Positions 12,874 to 26,200 of a stretch of DNA of 64,000 nt are shown here, one piece after another. Where the stretch lies: assembly GCA_003260075.1 (NCBI GenBank), contig QLIY01000187.1, forward strand, positions 133,941 to 197,940, in the 5' to 3' direction. The translations under genes and the position numbers were made by a program. The notes under the pieces were generated by a model. That model did no database searches. It saw only the letters and a program-made list of their open reading frames with translations, and was not told the DNA's origin. Each line of letters begins with the position of its first letter. The first letter of the stretch is position 1. The stretch comes from Phallusia mammillata. Its lineage: Eukaryota > Chordata > Ascidiacea > Phlebobranchia > Ascidiidae.

Positions 12874-14260
12874 CTTTCTGTGATTGTGTGATTTTACTTA
12901 CATCGACATCTCCGTCGGTTGTTTCCTCGACATCAGTAAACACCTGGGTGTCTTGTGAGACGTCCTTTCGCACATCAGTGTTCATGTATTCCTGTGGGTA
13001 AGGATTCACGTAGCCTACTTCTGACTGTGGATTGCTCGTGGTCGACGTCTGAGACGAATAACCCGGCCCAGTGGCGCTGCTAGTGGACGTGTTGTATGAA
13101 ATCACTTGCACCTGTTGAAAATACACGAAGTTTAAAAAATTTGCTGAGGTTATTGGCGCTTTAGCGCGAATCGCATATGTATCATACAAATATGTTCAAT
13201 TATATGATTACTGTTGAATACATAAGACAGGATGTTAACATTGAAACCACACAATCCTCTTCCAAAAATGTATTCTTTAATATCATGCAAACCACGCAGT
13301 TAGCAACAATAAACCACAGGACAACTAAACAGAGTCACGCTTCTCTAAAAAATATTTGTCCCAGTAGTTATGTCACACCTGTTGACAACAGAAACCGAAA
13401 ACATTCTTTGTTACTGACCGAGCATCATGCTTTGTAACAAACAAAGGTTAAACCATTTTAACTTTTCGGGATAATCAAAAAACGCATTCCACAGTTAGTT
13501 TACACCACTGGTGTCCCCCGTTATGTGTAACTGCACCAAGGCGAATATAAGAAACTTCCATGCCAGTGTAAAATACGAAATACAAAATAAAGTCGAAAAA
13601 CAACATTCAAACATAAACTGTGTTTTGTTTACCTGAAGCGGCGATCCACACTGTGAGAAGAACATTTTTTTGTGGTTTAGTTTTTGTTTCCGTTTAGTGG
13701 ATTGACTTTATTTTAAACTTCGGTTTTATTGCTAAGATTTAACTATACTGCTTTGGTGGTGATTTTACCTCTATACGCTGACTGTTTTCGGCCAACTTTG
13801 AAAGCTCCTCTTGCGATAACCTTCCGTCGTATTCAACCGTCTCAACCTCAGGATCGGTCTGGCCATCTTTGTGAATGTACCTTAACGTTGAGTTCATTTA
13901 TTGGTTGTATTCTTAACTGAAAACCGTAATGCATTTTTGCGCAATATTAGATGTGTACCTTGTGACCCTAGTCTTAGTAGCAGTTTTGGTTTTCGTTTCC
14001 ATTGATGGTTCGTGTACATGGCGTACAGTAGTTGATATCTAAAATAAACAGTTATTTTTTTACACTATTAACATAAAAAAACATGGTTAACGAAATCAGT
14101 CAATATAATGGTATAAAAACATGCAGCCAATACTATACCTTTGTTCCACTATCGTCCGACACGTTGGACACATTTCGACTTCTGTTAGCTTTCCTTACAG
14201 CTTCCTCCAAAGCAATCTGCTCCTGTATCGCTTTCATGTTCTCTTCATCCAGGAAGATGG
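12869..14260 (-). CDS. Exons 80-83: C-terminal cytoplasmic tail
   Basis: Exons are 14139-14260, 13959-14038, 13769-13880 and 12869-13111. The tail starts with a charged, probably helical segment (LDEENMKAIQEQIALEEAVR), then a basic Thr/Lys stretch (METKTKTATKTRVT), an acidic helix (RLSQEELSKLAENSQRIE) and a Ser/Thr/Tyr-rich end with YVNP and YMNT, both of the Y-x-N form bound by Grb2-type SH2 domains when phosphorylated (inference). The frame ends at TAA 12871-12869. A strong donor (gat/gtaagt) at 12901 inside the last exon could allow another ending. Confidence 0.7.
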
Positions 14261-17200
14261 CTGAAAACAAATACTAGTTACAAAAAAGTCATTTTAACAT
14301 ACACATCTATTTTCAGAACGTGAAAAGAAACGAAGTAATACATACTCAATTACTCATGGTGGACATTGCGTAACATTACAAGATTAGTTTTTACCTGATG
14401 GTGGCCTGGATCCCACTTGTTCAATCTTCATAGTAGCATCCCTCGGTGGTCCAGTACCAGCTCTGTTCTGCGCCCTAACACTGTACATGTAAGTTGTATC
14501 TTCAAGCAGATTCTCCACCAGCAGGGAACGGTAATGACCATCCGGAATTTTGATCATTACCGGCGGTTCTTGTTTTTCGCTATCATCTGGCAATAAAACA
14601 GTCAGATTAAAACTCTAAGCAACCTTCCGAAATGGCAAAGACTCGCAGTTCTAACATCTGTATAACACTCTTAAACTGTACAAAAATATTACAAAAGAAT
14701 GAAAAAAAAGGTATTTTCTTTCAGTTCTGTAACTAATCAGTCTTATGGATTTAGATTAAAAATATCTATATTGCGTATTTACATAGCCCAAGTTCAGCAA
14801 GAGTTTGACATATTTTCGACATTCCAATGACATTTGGTATATAGGGTAGATTAAACCTTATAAGTATATTTTACCAGTTGGTTTGTAAACGACTTCATAG
14901 CCGACGATTATTCCGTGCGTTACAGCTGGTTCACCCCACGAACAATGTAGTGAAGTGGGGGAGAGAACTTGGAATGCCAGGCGATTAGGTGGTCCCGGTA
15001 CTGAAAATACGAAAAAGTCGTGGTCCCGGTACTAAAATACGAAAAAGTCGATTTTGTACAAACAGAATACCTTTGCCTGGAGTTTTGCAGCTAATAACAG
15101 CGCTGGAGGCTTGCTGGCCTCCGTCACCTAGAGCTGAGACGACAACTGCATATACGGATTCAGGCTGAACATCAGCGACATCGAAACTGTGTGTGTTGGC
15201 TGGAACTGTGTAACGACGTGGCTCGTCTGCATCTCCTGCTCGTTTGTACGAAACCTGGTCCAAAGCAACATAGGAGCGTAATTGGTAATTGTTCAGCAGT
15301 CAAAGTAAGGCGATGTTTGTCTTGGCTATAGTGTTGAGGATTTTGTTGCTCAATACACAATCACGCACGAACTGAAACACCACAAACAGAGTTTTGCGGA
15401 CACATACTGCTGCAACACATGTTTATCGCACACGAATATTCTTATCAGACTTCCATGTAATACATATATGCACTTACATATCCAACAACATTTTCCCGCT
15501 CTTATGTAAGTACAAATTTGGTTGCGAACACACAAAAAAATACTTACGAGATACTCGTGGACTGTGGCTTCCTGTGGCTCCCACGTGACAGAGAAGCTCG
15601 TTGCGCTACTGACGTCAATGGAAACATTCTTTGGTGCAACCAAACGAGCTGTGATGAAAATCGAAAGTTAATTGTGGGTGCTGTATAAGACATAGCTATT
15701 CTGTTAACCACTATTTTGCACTTAAAGTAACAACTACTAATTAAAAGATAGACATAAAAGCATAATGCAAACTGGCTAAATAGCCACAGTGCAAAGACCA
15801 AAGACGTATAGAATTCCTGATCAAACCTACCACTGAAGAGACCCTGGTTCGTCAGATAGAAAGCAACGACGTGGAAACAACCAAAAATGTCAACTTCTTC
15901 AGGTGTGTTTGTAACTTTTGGCGTTATTTAACAACAAGCCATTAGTGATTCTGTTTTTGTTTTTTAGACGTGTGTTTACTGGTTGAAAATTTTGGTATTA
16001 TTGTGCGTTTGGAATTTTTGTTGTTGCATGGTGATTTTTGTTGTTTAGTACACAAATTCAACAAACCGACAAAAAAGTTAGTGTACGAAAAATAAACCAC
16101 ATAGCAAAACGAAAGTAAACATATAAGTTTAGTGAGGTTTAGTGGAATAGTTGTTAGATACAATCTCGAACAGTAACACTTTTTTAATGGTAAAGTAAAG
16201 TATGTAGCTTTTCTAGGTTATTTACAAAGCACACAGTTAGTAATACAAAGGTTATTTTCGACTGGACGAAGCTCGATGTTTGCCTGTGAAACAAAATCGA
16301 ATTAACGAAAATGCAATGTTTTTTATGTTTTTTATTTTAAAAATTGCATTTTCCAAAGCAAAGCGGCGCTACAAGTGTTCACCTGGGCTCGAATCCTCGC
16401 CAGACGCTAAAATTGCAAAAAAACGAACTTTATGACTAAAATGATTTACTGTCAGGATATTATTGAGTATTGGTACGATGGTTTTTATGATATTTTTTTT
16501 GTGTATATTTTGTGAACAAAGTGTGAGCTAATTTTTTCTGTGCACTTTTTTACAATTTTGTTTGATATAACCAACCTTTTCTGGCCGAGGAATCACCTTG
16601 GGGGCCATAGATCACTACGTTAGTCTCGTAGCGAGCCATAGTTGCGCCCCCATCAGGTTCGCCCAACTCAACGATAAAACTCCGATCAGTGAATTTTTCG
16701 CCTGCGGTTTTTCGTGGATCTATTAACGGGACCTTGATCACCGCAGAAGGCTGACCATGAGCGAAGGTAATCTGCCCCTCGGACTCAATAAAGTCTCTAC
16801 CAGCAACCGCTGTGTTTTCCCGAGTAAACCAATCAACAGTGACTTCTCCGGTCAGACCAAAAGTACGAGCAACCGGCACCACAGCTTCGGTGCCAACACC
16901 AAGTTCAAATTCATAATGCTCGTCTGGAAATCCGATTTCACCAGCTGTTCCATCATCTGTGAAAGAGAAAAAGTTATTGTTATTTCAATTCATTTAGAGA
17001 AGCTTAAAATCTGACAGTTTGATTTAACAATAGTCTTAATACATTTACTACAAAAAGTCGACTTTATCCATTTGGCTCACATTAGAACATAGTGTTGTTA
17101 CTTATAATTACTTAATACATTTCATACTCAAAAAGGTTGACCATTTTCTGTGTTAAGCTTCACTTTGGTTGAAAAATCAATTAAGTAATTTATACAGGCC

Positions 17201-20200
17201 TTCCAAAACCCGCAATACACAAGGTAACTTTTTGTACCCATAATGCAAAAACACAATTAAAACAGAGTGTGTGAAAAATTAGATTTACCTTCGAATTCTT
17301 GATGGCGGTGTATGCTGGTCTCGTAAGTTGTTTGAGTCTGGTAAGTTGTGAATGTAACAGTTTTTATTTCACTATGTTCAGTCATCACAGCAGTGCTTCC
17401 AATCTCCCGTCTCACAATTTCTGTGTGCGATGACCGAAACACATCTTCGTCGGACGAACTGGATGAACTGCTAGATGAGCTTGACGAACTGCTGGAACTG
17501 CTTGCAGATGATCTCCTTCTCAGCGGGTTTAAAACCACCTCTGTTTCGTACAAACCCACTTCAGCATCACCGGTAGCGGCCCCGAGCTCGGCAGTAAATG
17601 AGCATTGCTTTTTGTAGTGAGAACCCGGCAATAGATCGACTTTAATGCTTTTGCGGATTTCACCAGCAGCAAACGGCAATTCGCCTTGTGTTTCAACGTA
17701 ATGCTGCCCCGAGACTGCTGTATTGTCACGAGTGAAAAAATCGACAGCAACTGCTCCACGACAACCGATCGTCCGACGAACCGGAATCTCAATTTTCACT
17801 GGTTTATTCTTCTTCTGTTGTAGACGCGTTGAAGAGATGACAGTCCGTGTGGATTCGAATCCAAGCATCCCGGGATCGTTTTCGTCAAGAGGAGCACGAA
17901 GCTCAACCTCTGTCTCATAGTTTCCTTCAACTTCAGCCCCTCCACTTGCTAAGCCAAGTTCAATAACGAAAGACAGATCTTTTGTGTACTGATTGTATGG
18001 CAGCAGTTTGATATCAATATCCTTAACAGTCTGTCCGTCTTCAACGGTAACTTGTCCGCTTGATTCCTCGTAATGTTTGCCGTTGATAGCTGTGTTGTCT
18101 CGGGTAAAGTAGTCCACGCACACTTCGCCACCTGAACCGAACATGCGCATTATAGGGATTGAAATCTGTGGGTTTCCTGATGTGCCAGTGAAGGCAGGGA
18201 AAGTGAAATTGGGTGATGAAAACTCAAGTATTCCAGGTGGATCCTCCTTTGTGGCACTAAGAACAACCTCAACAACGTAAATTATACCCATCTGATTTCT
18301 CACATGTACAAAAAAGTTCACAGAACGCCTGTATACCGATTTCTTAAGAGGGATCTCAATAGTGCATTGGTCTGAGTCCTCTGGAATTTGCGTCAAGCCC
18401 TTGCTAGTAGTGTAGTGCTTGTCGGGTTTGGCAGATCCCGGTTTTGTTTTGTACGACAGGGGAATTGAGTTTTTACATTTGTCGCTGCTTCTGCGTATGG
18501 GTATACGTACGACATCGTCATCCAGGACACAAGCCTTTATTTTAGACAGTTTACAGTCAAATTCATAGCTTGTCGGTTCTTCATTGGGCTGCAATGTGAC
18601 TTGGACTTGCTCTGAACGATTATTTTCAGGGTCAGTTAGGAGGATAGTGAAAAACTTCTCTTCAATTCTTTTGCATGCTACGGTATCAATTTCAATGTGT
18701 CCTTCCGTCTCCCTATCGCCAACAACGGCCTTTCCCGACGTGGCAACGTAATGTTCTCCACTTGTGGCCGTACCGTCAGCCGTGGCGTAATCAATATAAA
18801 CGTCACCGCCGCAGCCACCCTTGCGTATTAACGGAATTTTCAGGACTTTTGAATCATCGGTATCAAAGCTTAGACCGCCATCTGGAGAATCAAAAAACAA
18901 TTTACCAGTCGGTTCTGTGTCTGTAGGAGGAAGTTTGATTTCAATATCAGATTGCTTAAGTTGTATCCCACCCACAGGATCAAAGAGTCTGACATGAAAG
19001 TCCAGTTCGCTTCTATACTTTGCATCAAGAAGTTTTATCTCAACTGCACAATCCTTTGCCCCATCTTCAAGTTCAAGCACTTCAGACGCAGGTTCAAAAT
19101 GCACTCCTGCTTTTGCGCTACCTGGTATTGTTTCATAGCTCATTCCAACTTTGCCACCACATCCATTTTCGCGTTTGAGAGGAATAATCACCTTTCTATC
19201 TTCAGGTTCACCGAGTTTTATTTTATCGGTTTCGAATGTAATCTCACCAGGAGGTTCAATGTAAGTAGGAAGGAGCATGACGGTCATTTTAGTTGATTTT
19301 TGTGTGTGTTGATCGGTCAATACCACGTAGAAGGACTTGGGGTCCTTGTACATTTCTTTGAGCAATGGAACTTTGATTTGAGCTTCCTGTTCGCGATCTT
19401 TGATCACAAAATTTCTCTCAACGCTGGTATAATGCTTGTCTCTCTTTGCACTTCCGTCCTCAGTCTTAACATGGAGATGCATTTCTCCGCCAACTCCACC
19501 AATCCTTGCCAAATTAATATCGACACTGTCCGCTTCATTTGCATTCGTTTTGACCAGATCCTTATCTGCTTCAAACACGACCTCGCCCCTCGGTTCCTTA
19601 TCAGTTGGCTGCAGGACAATTTGTACTTCGCTTTTTCCGCCGTCAGGCCGGCCAATCTCCAGGAAAAACTTCAACTCGCTTCTGTACATTTTAGGTTTTA
19701 TTGGAATGCGTATTTCGCCTTCAGTTTTCCTGTCACCAATAGTCAAGTTGCCAGAAGTCGGTACGTAATGTTCATCTGCTTTTGCGGTATCATCCCTAGT
19801 GCGGTATGAGATTGAGATAGGCCCGCCCTTACCATTAACGCGTCTAATCGGCACAACGACGTGTTTGACAGTGCTTCCATCGCACGTAACTGTATCGCCA
19901 TTGTCTAACCCGGGCCAAGTCAAGTTCCCAGCTGGCTCGTCGTCAGTCGGCAAAAACGTCACAGTTGACTTGCTGACGTCACCGAGGGTAGCCCCGCCCT
20001 GTGGTTGGTCAATTTCCACAACCAGGTCGAGTTTGTCGCGGTAAAGGAGTGGGAGTAGAGGGACTTCTACCTCAACAAACTCTTCACGGTCTTTGAGGGT
20101 AATTTGACGGTTGATCCCTCTGTAGTGTTTTCCGTCCTGAGCTGTTCCGTCTATGGTTCGCACACGGAAGGAAACTTCGCCACCTGCCCCGTTCTTGCGT

Positions 20201-23200
20201 CTTATCGGAATTCCAAGACTGTTGCAATTCTTGGCACTAACTTCAAGTACATCATTGTCAGGCAAGGTCAGTTCGCCTGGTGGTTCGGTGTCAGTTGGTG
20301 CTAGAAGTATTTTCATGTTTGATGTTTTCTTGTCGTCACTAGACTGTATTTCAAGTTCAAAGTCAAGCTCGTTGCGATACGTTTCTGGTAACAAAGTTAT
20401 CGATATTTCGTCGCTGTCTTGACGATCTACAAAAGTTAAAGTTCCCGAAACCGGCAAGTAGTGTTTTCCAGCTTTTGCCGACCCATCGATGGTGTTGTAC
20501 GACGCCGTTACAGTTCCTCCGATGCCAGAGTACCTTTTCACTGGGATTTCAAGGCGTCCAATCTCGTTGGCGTTGACCGAAATTTCTTCACTTTGCCTGT
20601 CTAAAAATCCTAAAAATCCTTGTGGTTCTGTATCCGTTGGTAAAAGTGTCACCGTGCATTTATTGTCTTCAGAAATTTCTGCCTCTCCGATTGGGTCATC
20701 TATTATAACATAAAACTTGAGTGGTGTTCGGTAGCTTTCTTGGACAAGGGCTATTGGCAATTTAACATTCTGCTGTCTGTCCTTTAATGTTACGCGGCCG
20801 TCCATGCCCTTGTAATGGACGCCATCAACAGCACTATTATCAGCAGTTTTTATTGCAACAGATACTTGTCCACCAACTCCACCGACCCGTTGTACAGTAA
20901 CCATAGCGACATCAACGTCATTGGCATTAACTTGCACCACGTCGGACATTGTCATCTTTCCAGCTGGTTCACAGTCAGTGGGTAAAAGCTTTACTCTAAA
21001 AGGTACTTCTTTGTCTTGACCAGGATCCTTAAGAGTTACAGTAAAGTCCAGTGTATCTCTGTATGTTGCCGGCAACAGCTTTACTTCCACATCACCATCA
21101 GTTTGGCGATCTTTCAGTGTAATATCACCTTCAGCAGACTCGTAGTGGATTCCAGCTTTAGCACTGCCATCGCTTGTTTTATATTTTAAAATCTTTTCAC
21201 CACCGACACCATTAACTCTTTTCACTGGAATCATCACTGATTTATCTTTTGTTGCATCTACTTCAACTCCAACGTCATCTGGTGCCGAAATCTCACCTTC
21301 GGGTTCATTGTCTGTAGGTAAAAGCTTAATAGTTGTGGTTGCTTTATCGGTAGGTGCACTAGGGTCGTGAATTTCAACGTCAAATGTCAATGTATCGCGG
21401 AAAATTTGAGGTAAAAGAGGAATTAAAATGCTTCCTTTCGATTCACGATCTTTCAAAACTAAGGTTCCCTCGCATCCCTTGAAATGTTTTCCGTCTTTTG
21501 CAGAACCCTCTTTTGTTCTAAAATGCACAGTTTTGTCTCCACCAACTCCGTCCATTCGCCCAACATCGATCGTGACAGTTTCGCAATCATTCGCATTCAC
21601 TTCAGTACTTGGTTGGCCAGACTCCGATATAAAAGTCAGCCTTCCCTCTGGTTCTTCATCAGTAGGCTGTAAAGTCACGTGAGTATGTGGATTGTTTCCG
21701 AGATCAGCTCCATCTGAGGGATCGCTGATTTCAACAGCAAATTTCAATGGATTTCTGTACATGGAAGACAGAAGCTGCACTGGTATTTCAGCTTCAGTTT
21801 GTCTGTCCTTCAAAGTCACCCTTCCATCTATGCCTTTATAGTGGACTCCATCCAGTGCGGTATCATCGTGTGTTTTGATTGCAACAGAAACTTCACCACC
21901 TGCACCTTCAACTCGCCTCACAGGAATTTTTACGACGTTTTCATCATTAGCATTGGAAACAAGATCGTCACAATCTGGTAAAGTAAGTTTACCAGGCGGT
22001 TCGGTGTCAGTTGGCAACAGCTTGACTGGTGTAGTAAATTCTGTCTGCTGACTTGGATCTTCAATGATTACGCTAAAAGCCAATGTGTCCCTGTACATTG
22101 CTGGCAGCAGCCTTATCTCGATATTTTCGTCAGCTTGACGATCTTTGAGAATAATATCGCCTTCAACAGACTCGTAGTGGATTCCAGCTTTGGCACTGCC
22201 ATCGCTTGTTTTGTATTTCAAATTTTTTTCACCACCGACACCATTAACTCTTTTCACTGGAATCATCACTAATTTATCTTTTGTTGCATCTACTTCAACT
22301 CCAGCATCATCTGGTGCCGAAATCTCACCTTCGGGTTCATTGTCTGTGGGTAAAAGTTTAATAGTTGTGGTTGCTTTATCGGTAGGTGCACTAGGGTCGT
22401 GAATTTCAACGTCAAATGTCAATGTATCGCGGAAAATTTGAGGTAAAAGAGGAATTGAAATGCTTCCTTTCGATTCACGATCTTTCAAAACTAAGGTTCC
22501 CTCGCATCCCTTGAAATGTTTTCCGTCTTTCGCAGAACCCTCTATTGTTTTAAAATGCACACTTTTGTCTCCACCAACTCCGTCCATTCGCCCAACATCG
22601 ATCGTGACAGTTTCGCAATCATTCGCATTCACTTCCGTACTTGGTTGGCCAGACTCCGATATAAAAGTCAGCCTTCCCTCTGGTTCTTCATCAGTAGACT
22701 GTAAAGTCACGTGAGTATGTGGATTGTTTCCGAGATCAGCTCCATCTGAGGGATCGCTGATTTCAACAGCAAATTTCAGTGGATTTCTGTACATGGAAGA
22801 CAGAAGCTGCACTGGTATTTCAGCTTCAGTTTGTCTGTCCTTCAAAGTCACCCTTCCATCTATGCCTTTATAGTGGACTCCATCCAATGCGGTATCATCG
22901 TGTGTTTTGATTGCAATAGAAACTTCACCACCTGCACCTTCAACTCGCCTCACAGGAATTTTTACGACGTTATCATCATTAGCATTGGAAACAAGATCGT
23001 CACAATCAGGTAAAGTAAGCTTACCAGGCGGTTCGGTATCAGTTGGCAACAGCTTGACTGGTGCAGTAACTTCTGTCTCCTGACTTGGATCTTCAATGAG
23101 TACGCTAAAAGCCAATGTGTCCCTGTACATTGCTGGCAGCAGCCTTATCTCGATATTTTCGTCAGCTTGACGATCTTTGAGAATAATATCGCCTTCAACA

Positions 23201-26200
23201 GACTCGTAGTGGATTCCAGCTTTGGCACTGCCATCGCTTGTTTTGTATTTCAAATTTTTTTCACCACCGACACCATTAACTCTTTTCACTGGAATCATCA
23301 CTAATTTATCTTTTGTTGCATCTACTTCAACTCCAGCATCATCTGGTGCCGAAATCTCACCTTCGGGTTCATTGTCTGTGGGTAAAAGCTTAATAGTTGT
23401 CGTTGCTTTATCGGTAGGTCCACTAGGGTCGTGAATTTCAACGTCAAATGTCAATGTATCGCGGAAAATTTGAGGTAAAAGAGGAATTGAAATGCTTCCT
23501 TTCGATTCACGATCTTTCAAAACTAAGGTTCCCTCGCATCCCTTGAAATGTTTTCCGTCCTTTGCAGAACCCTCTATTGTTTTAAAATGCACACTTTTGT
23601 CTCCACCAACTCCGTCCATTCGCCCAACATCGATCGTGACAGTTTCGCAATCATTCGCATTCACTTCAGTACTTGGTTGGCCAGACTCCGATATAAAAGT
23701 CAGCCTTCCCTCTGGTTCTTCATCAGTAGGCTGTAAAGTCACGTGAGTATGTGGATTGTTTCCGAGATCAGCTCCATCTGAGGGATCGCTGATTTCAACA
23801 GCAAATTTCAATGGATTTCTGTACATGGAAGACAGAAGCTGCACTGGTATTTCAGCTTCAGTTTGTCTGTCCTTCAAAGTCACCCTTCCATCTATGCCTT
23901 TATAGTGGACTCCATCCAATGCGGTATCATCGTGTGTTTTGATTGCAACAGAAACTTCACCACCTGCACCTTCAACTCGCCTCACAGGAATTTTTACGAT
24001 GTTATCATCATTAGCATTGGAAACAAGATCGTCACAATCAGATAAAGTAAGCTTACCAGGCGGTTCGGTGTCAGTTGGCAACAGCTTGACTGGTGCAGTA
24101 ACTTCTGTCTCCTGACTTGGATCTTCAATGATTACGCTAAAAGCCAATGTGTCCCTGTACATTGCTGGCAGCAGCCTTATCTCGATATTTTCGTCAGCTT
24201 GACGATCTTTGAGTGTAATATCGCCTTCCGCAGACTCGTAGTGGATTCCAGCTTTGGCACTCCCATCGCTTGTTTTGTATTTCAAAATCTTTTCACCACC
24301 GACACCATTAACTCGCTTTATTGGTATCTTAGCCATTTTATCTTCATTTGCATCTACTTTAACTTCTGCGTCGTTCGGCAACGCAATCACTCCCTCTGGT
24401 TCCGTGTCTGTAGGAAGCAGAACGATGGTTAGCTTGTTGTTCTCAACATCTGCTCCTCCAGATGCATTTCCAATCTCAATATAAAACTTGAGCTCTTTTC
24501 TGTAAACAGCTGGAAGCAAAGAAATTGGCAAGTCGACATGGTCCTGGCGATCTTTGAGAGTAACTGTCCCGTCAATACCTTTGTAATGAACATCGTCCTT
24601 TGCACTGTCGTCAATCGTTTTAACGCGTACTGTTACTTCACCACCAACTCCATTGGTTCTGGAAATTGGTATTTTAATGATTTCCGACTCGTTGGAATCA
24701 GCTTTGACGGACTCTTGTGGCAAATGAAGCACTCCAGGTGGTTCTGTATCTGTCGGTAGTAGCGTGATCTTCATTTGCTTCTCTTCGCCAAGTTCAGCGC
24801 CACCTTGTGGTTTTTCAACATAGACATAGAAAAACAACTCTTCGCGATATTCGCAAGGTAACAACTCTATGTCGCATGTACCATTCTTTTCCCCATCTTT
24901 TACGTTTAACACGCCACTGCTTCCTTTGTAATGTTTTCCTTCAACGGCTGTCCCATCTTCAGTTCTGTAATTTACAGCTACATCTCCCCCGACACCACCC
25001 GTTCTGTCCAACGTTATCTGGTATGTGCTTTTGTATGTGGCACAGGTGCTGAACTTCTGATGTTCAAGTTTAGGGATGGTAAATTTTCCGGGCGGTTCAA
25101 CGTACGTTGGTAACAACGTTAGCCTCTTTTCAGTGCGTTTTCCAAGTTTTGCACCACCCTTTGGTTTGGCCAAGACGATCGAAAAATGTAAAGACTTTCG
25201 GTAACGCTCCTTTAGCAAGTCAATGTTTACTTTGCACTTTGTTTCGCCATCGGCAAATGCTATCTCTTTTTCAAGGCTTGCAAAGTGTTTTTCCGCCTCT
25301 TCCGAGCTTTCGCTCTTAATAATGCAGAGAACACCGACGTCGCCTTCAACACCTTCGCTTCTGTCTACGATAACTTCCAAGTTTTGGGAGTCATTCACGC
25401 ACAACTGCACGTCGTCATCACTTTCGAAGCCAATTACGCCTGGAGGCTCAACGTAGGTCGGAAGTAACATCACCTCTGTTTCATACAAAGTACCAAGTTC
25501 AGCATCACCAGATGTCAGCCCAAGTTCAATCAAAAGCTTCTTTGGTTTTCTGTACTTGGCACCTTGGACTAGGTTTAGCACTATGCTGCTTTGGGATTGG
25601 CCGTCATCAAATGAGACCACCCCTTGCGCTAAATCTTCTTCATATTCAACCCCAGCCGACGCAGTTTCGTCTCGTGTAAAGTATTCAGCAGTGACTTTTC
25701 CACCAGTGCCATTTTCGCGTACTACCGGTATCTCAATTTGCGACACATTTTCAGTTTTACAGTCGACATGTCTGCGTTCGAACGATATTGTGCCCGGAGG
25801 TACACGTTCAAGCATGGTAAACTGAACGCTTTCCGAGCTTGGATCTACAGTTAGCTCTGGTGTGATTGGCGTGATATTCAAAGAGTAGCTGGAGTCCTTG
25901 CGTGGTCCGTACACGTCAGTGGATACCGGTATCCTAAAGAAACGTTCTGATTCCCCGTTCGCAAGATGGATGTCGCCAGTAGTCTGTTGAAACAACTCAC
26001 CAGAATCACTGTCACTTGGCTCGTTTTGCTTGAGGTCCCACTGCAAGTACGCTCGACCGCAAGTTCCAAGGTTACGTTTTACATTAAACTCGATTGAATT
26101 GTCTGGCGGTGGCCAACTTATATCAGCATTTACAGGTTCCACTGCCACGCAACCCCTCTCAGGCATCAAAGTTAAAGTTGAGATTACTCCACCATCCTTC

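Noticed and set aside
16379..16406. Possible tRNA T-arm (ctcgaatcc)
   Set aside because: No matching stem, anticodon arm or acceptor stem; the bases are better explained as a microexon.
21428..23746. Evenly spaced plus-strand open frames with nearly identical products
   Set aside because: They are the antisense of the 1,032-bp repeat in the giant exon; spacing and similarity come from that repeat.
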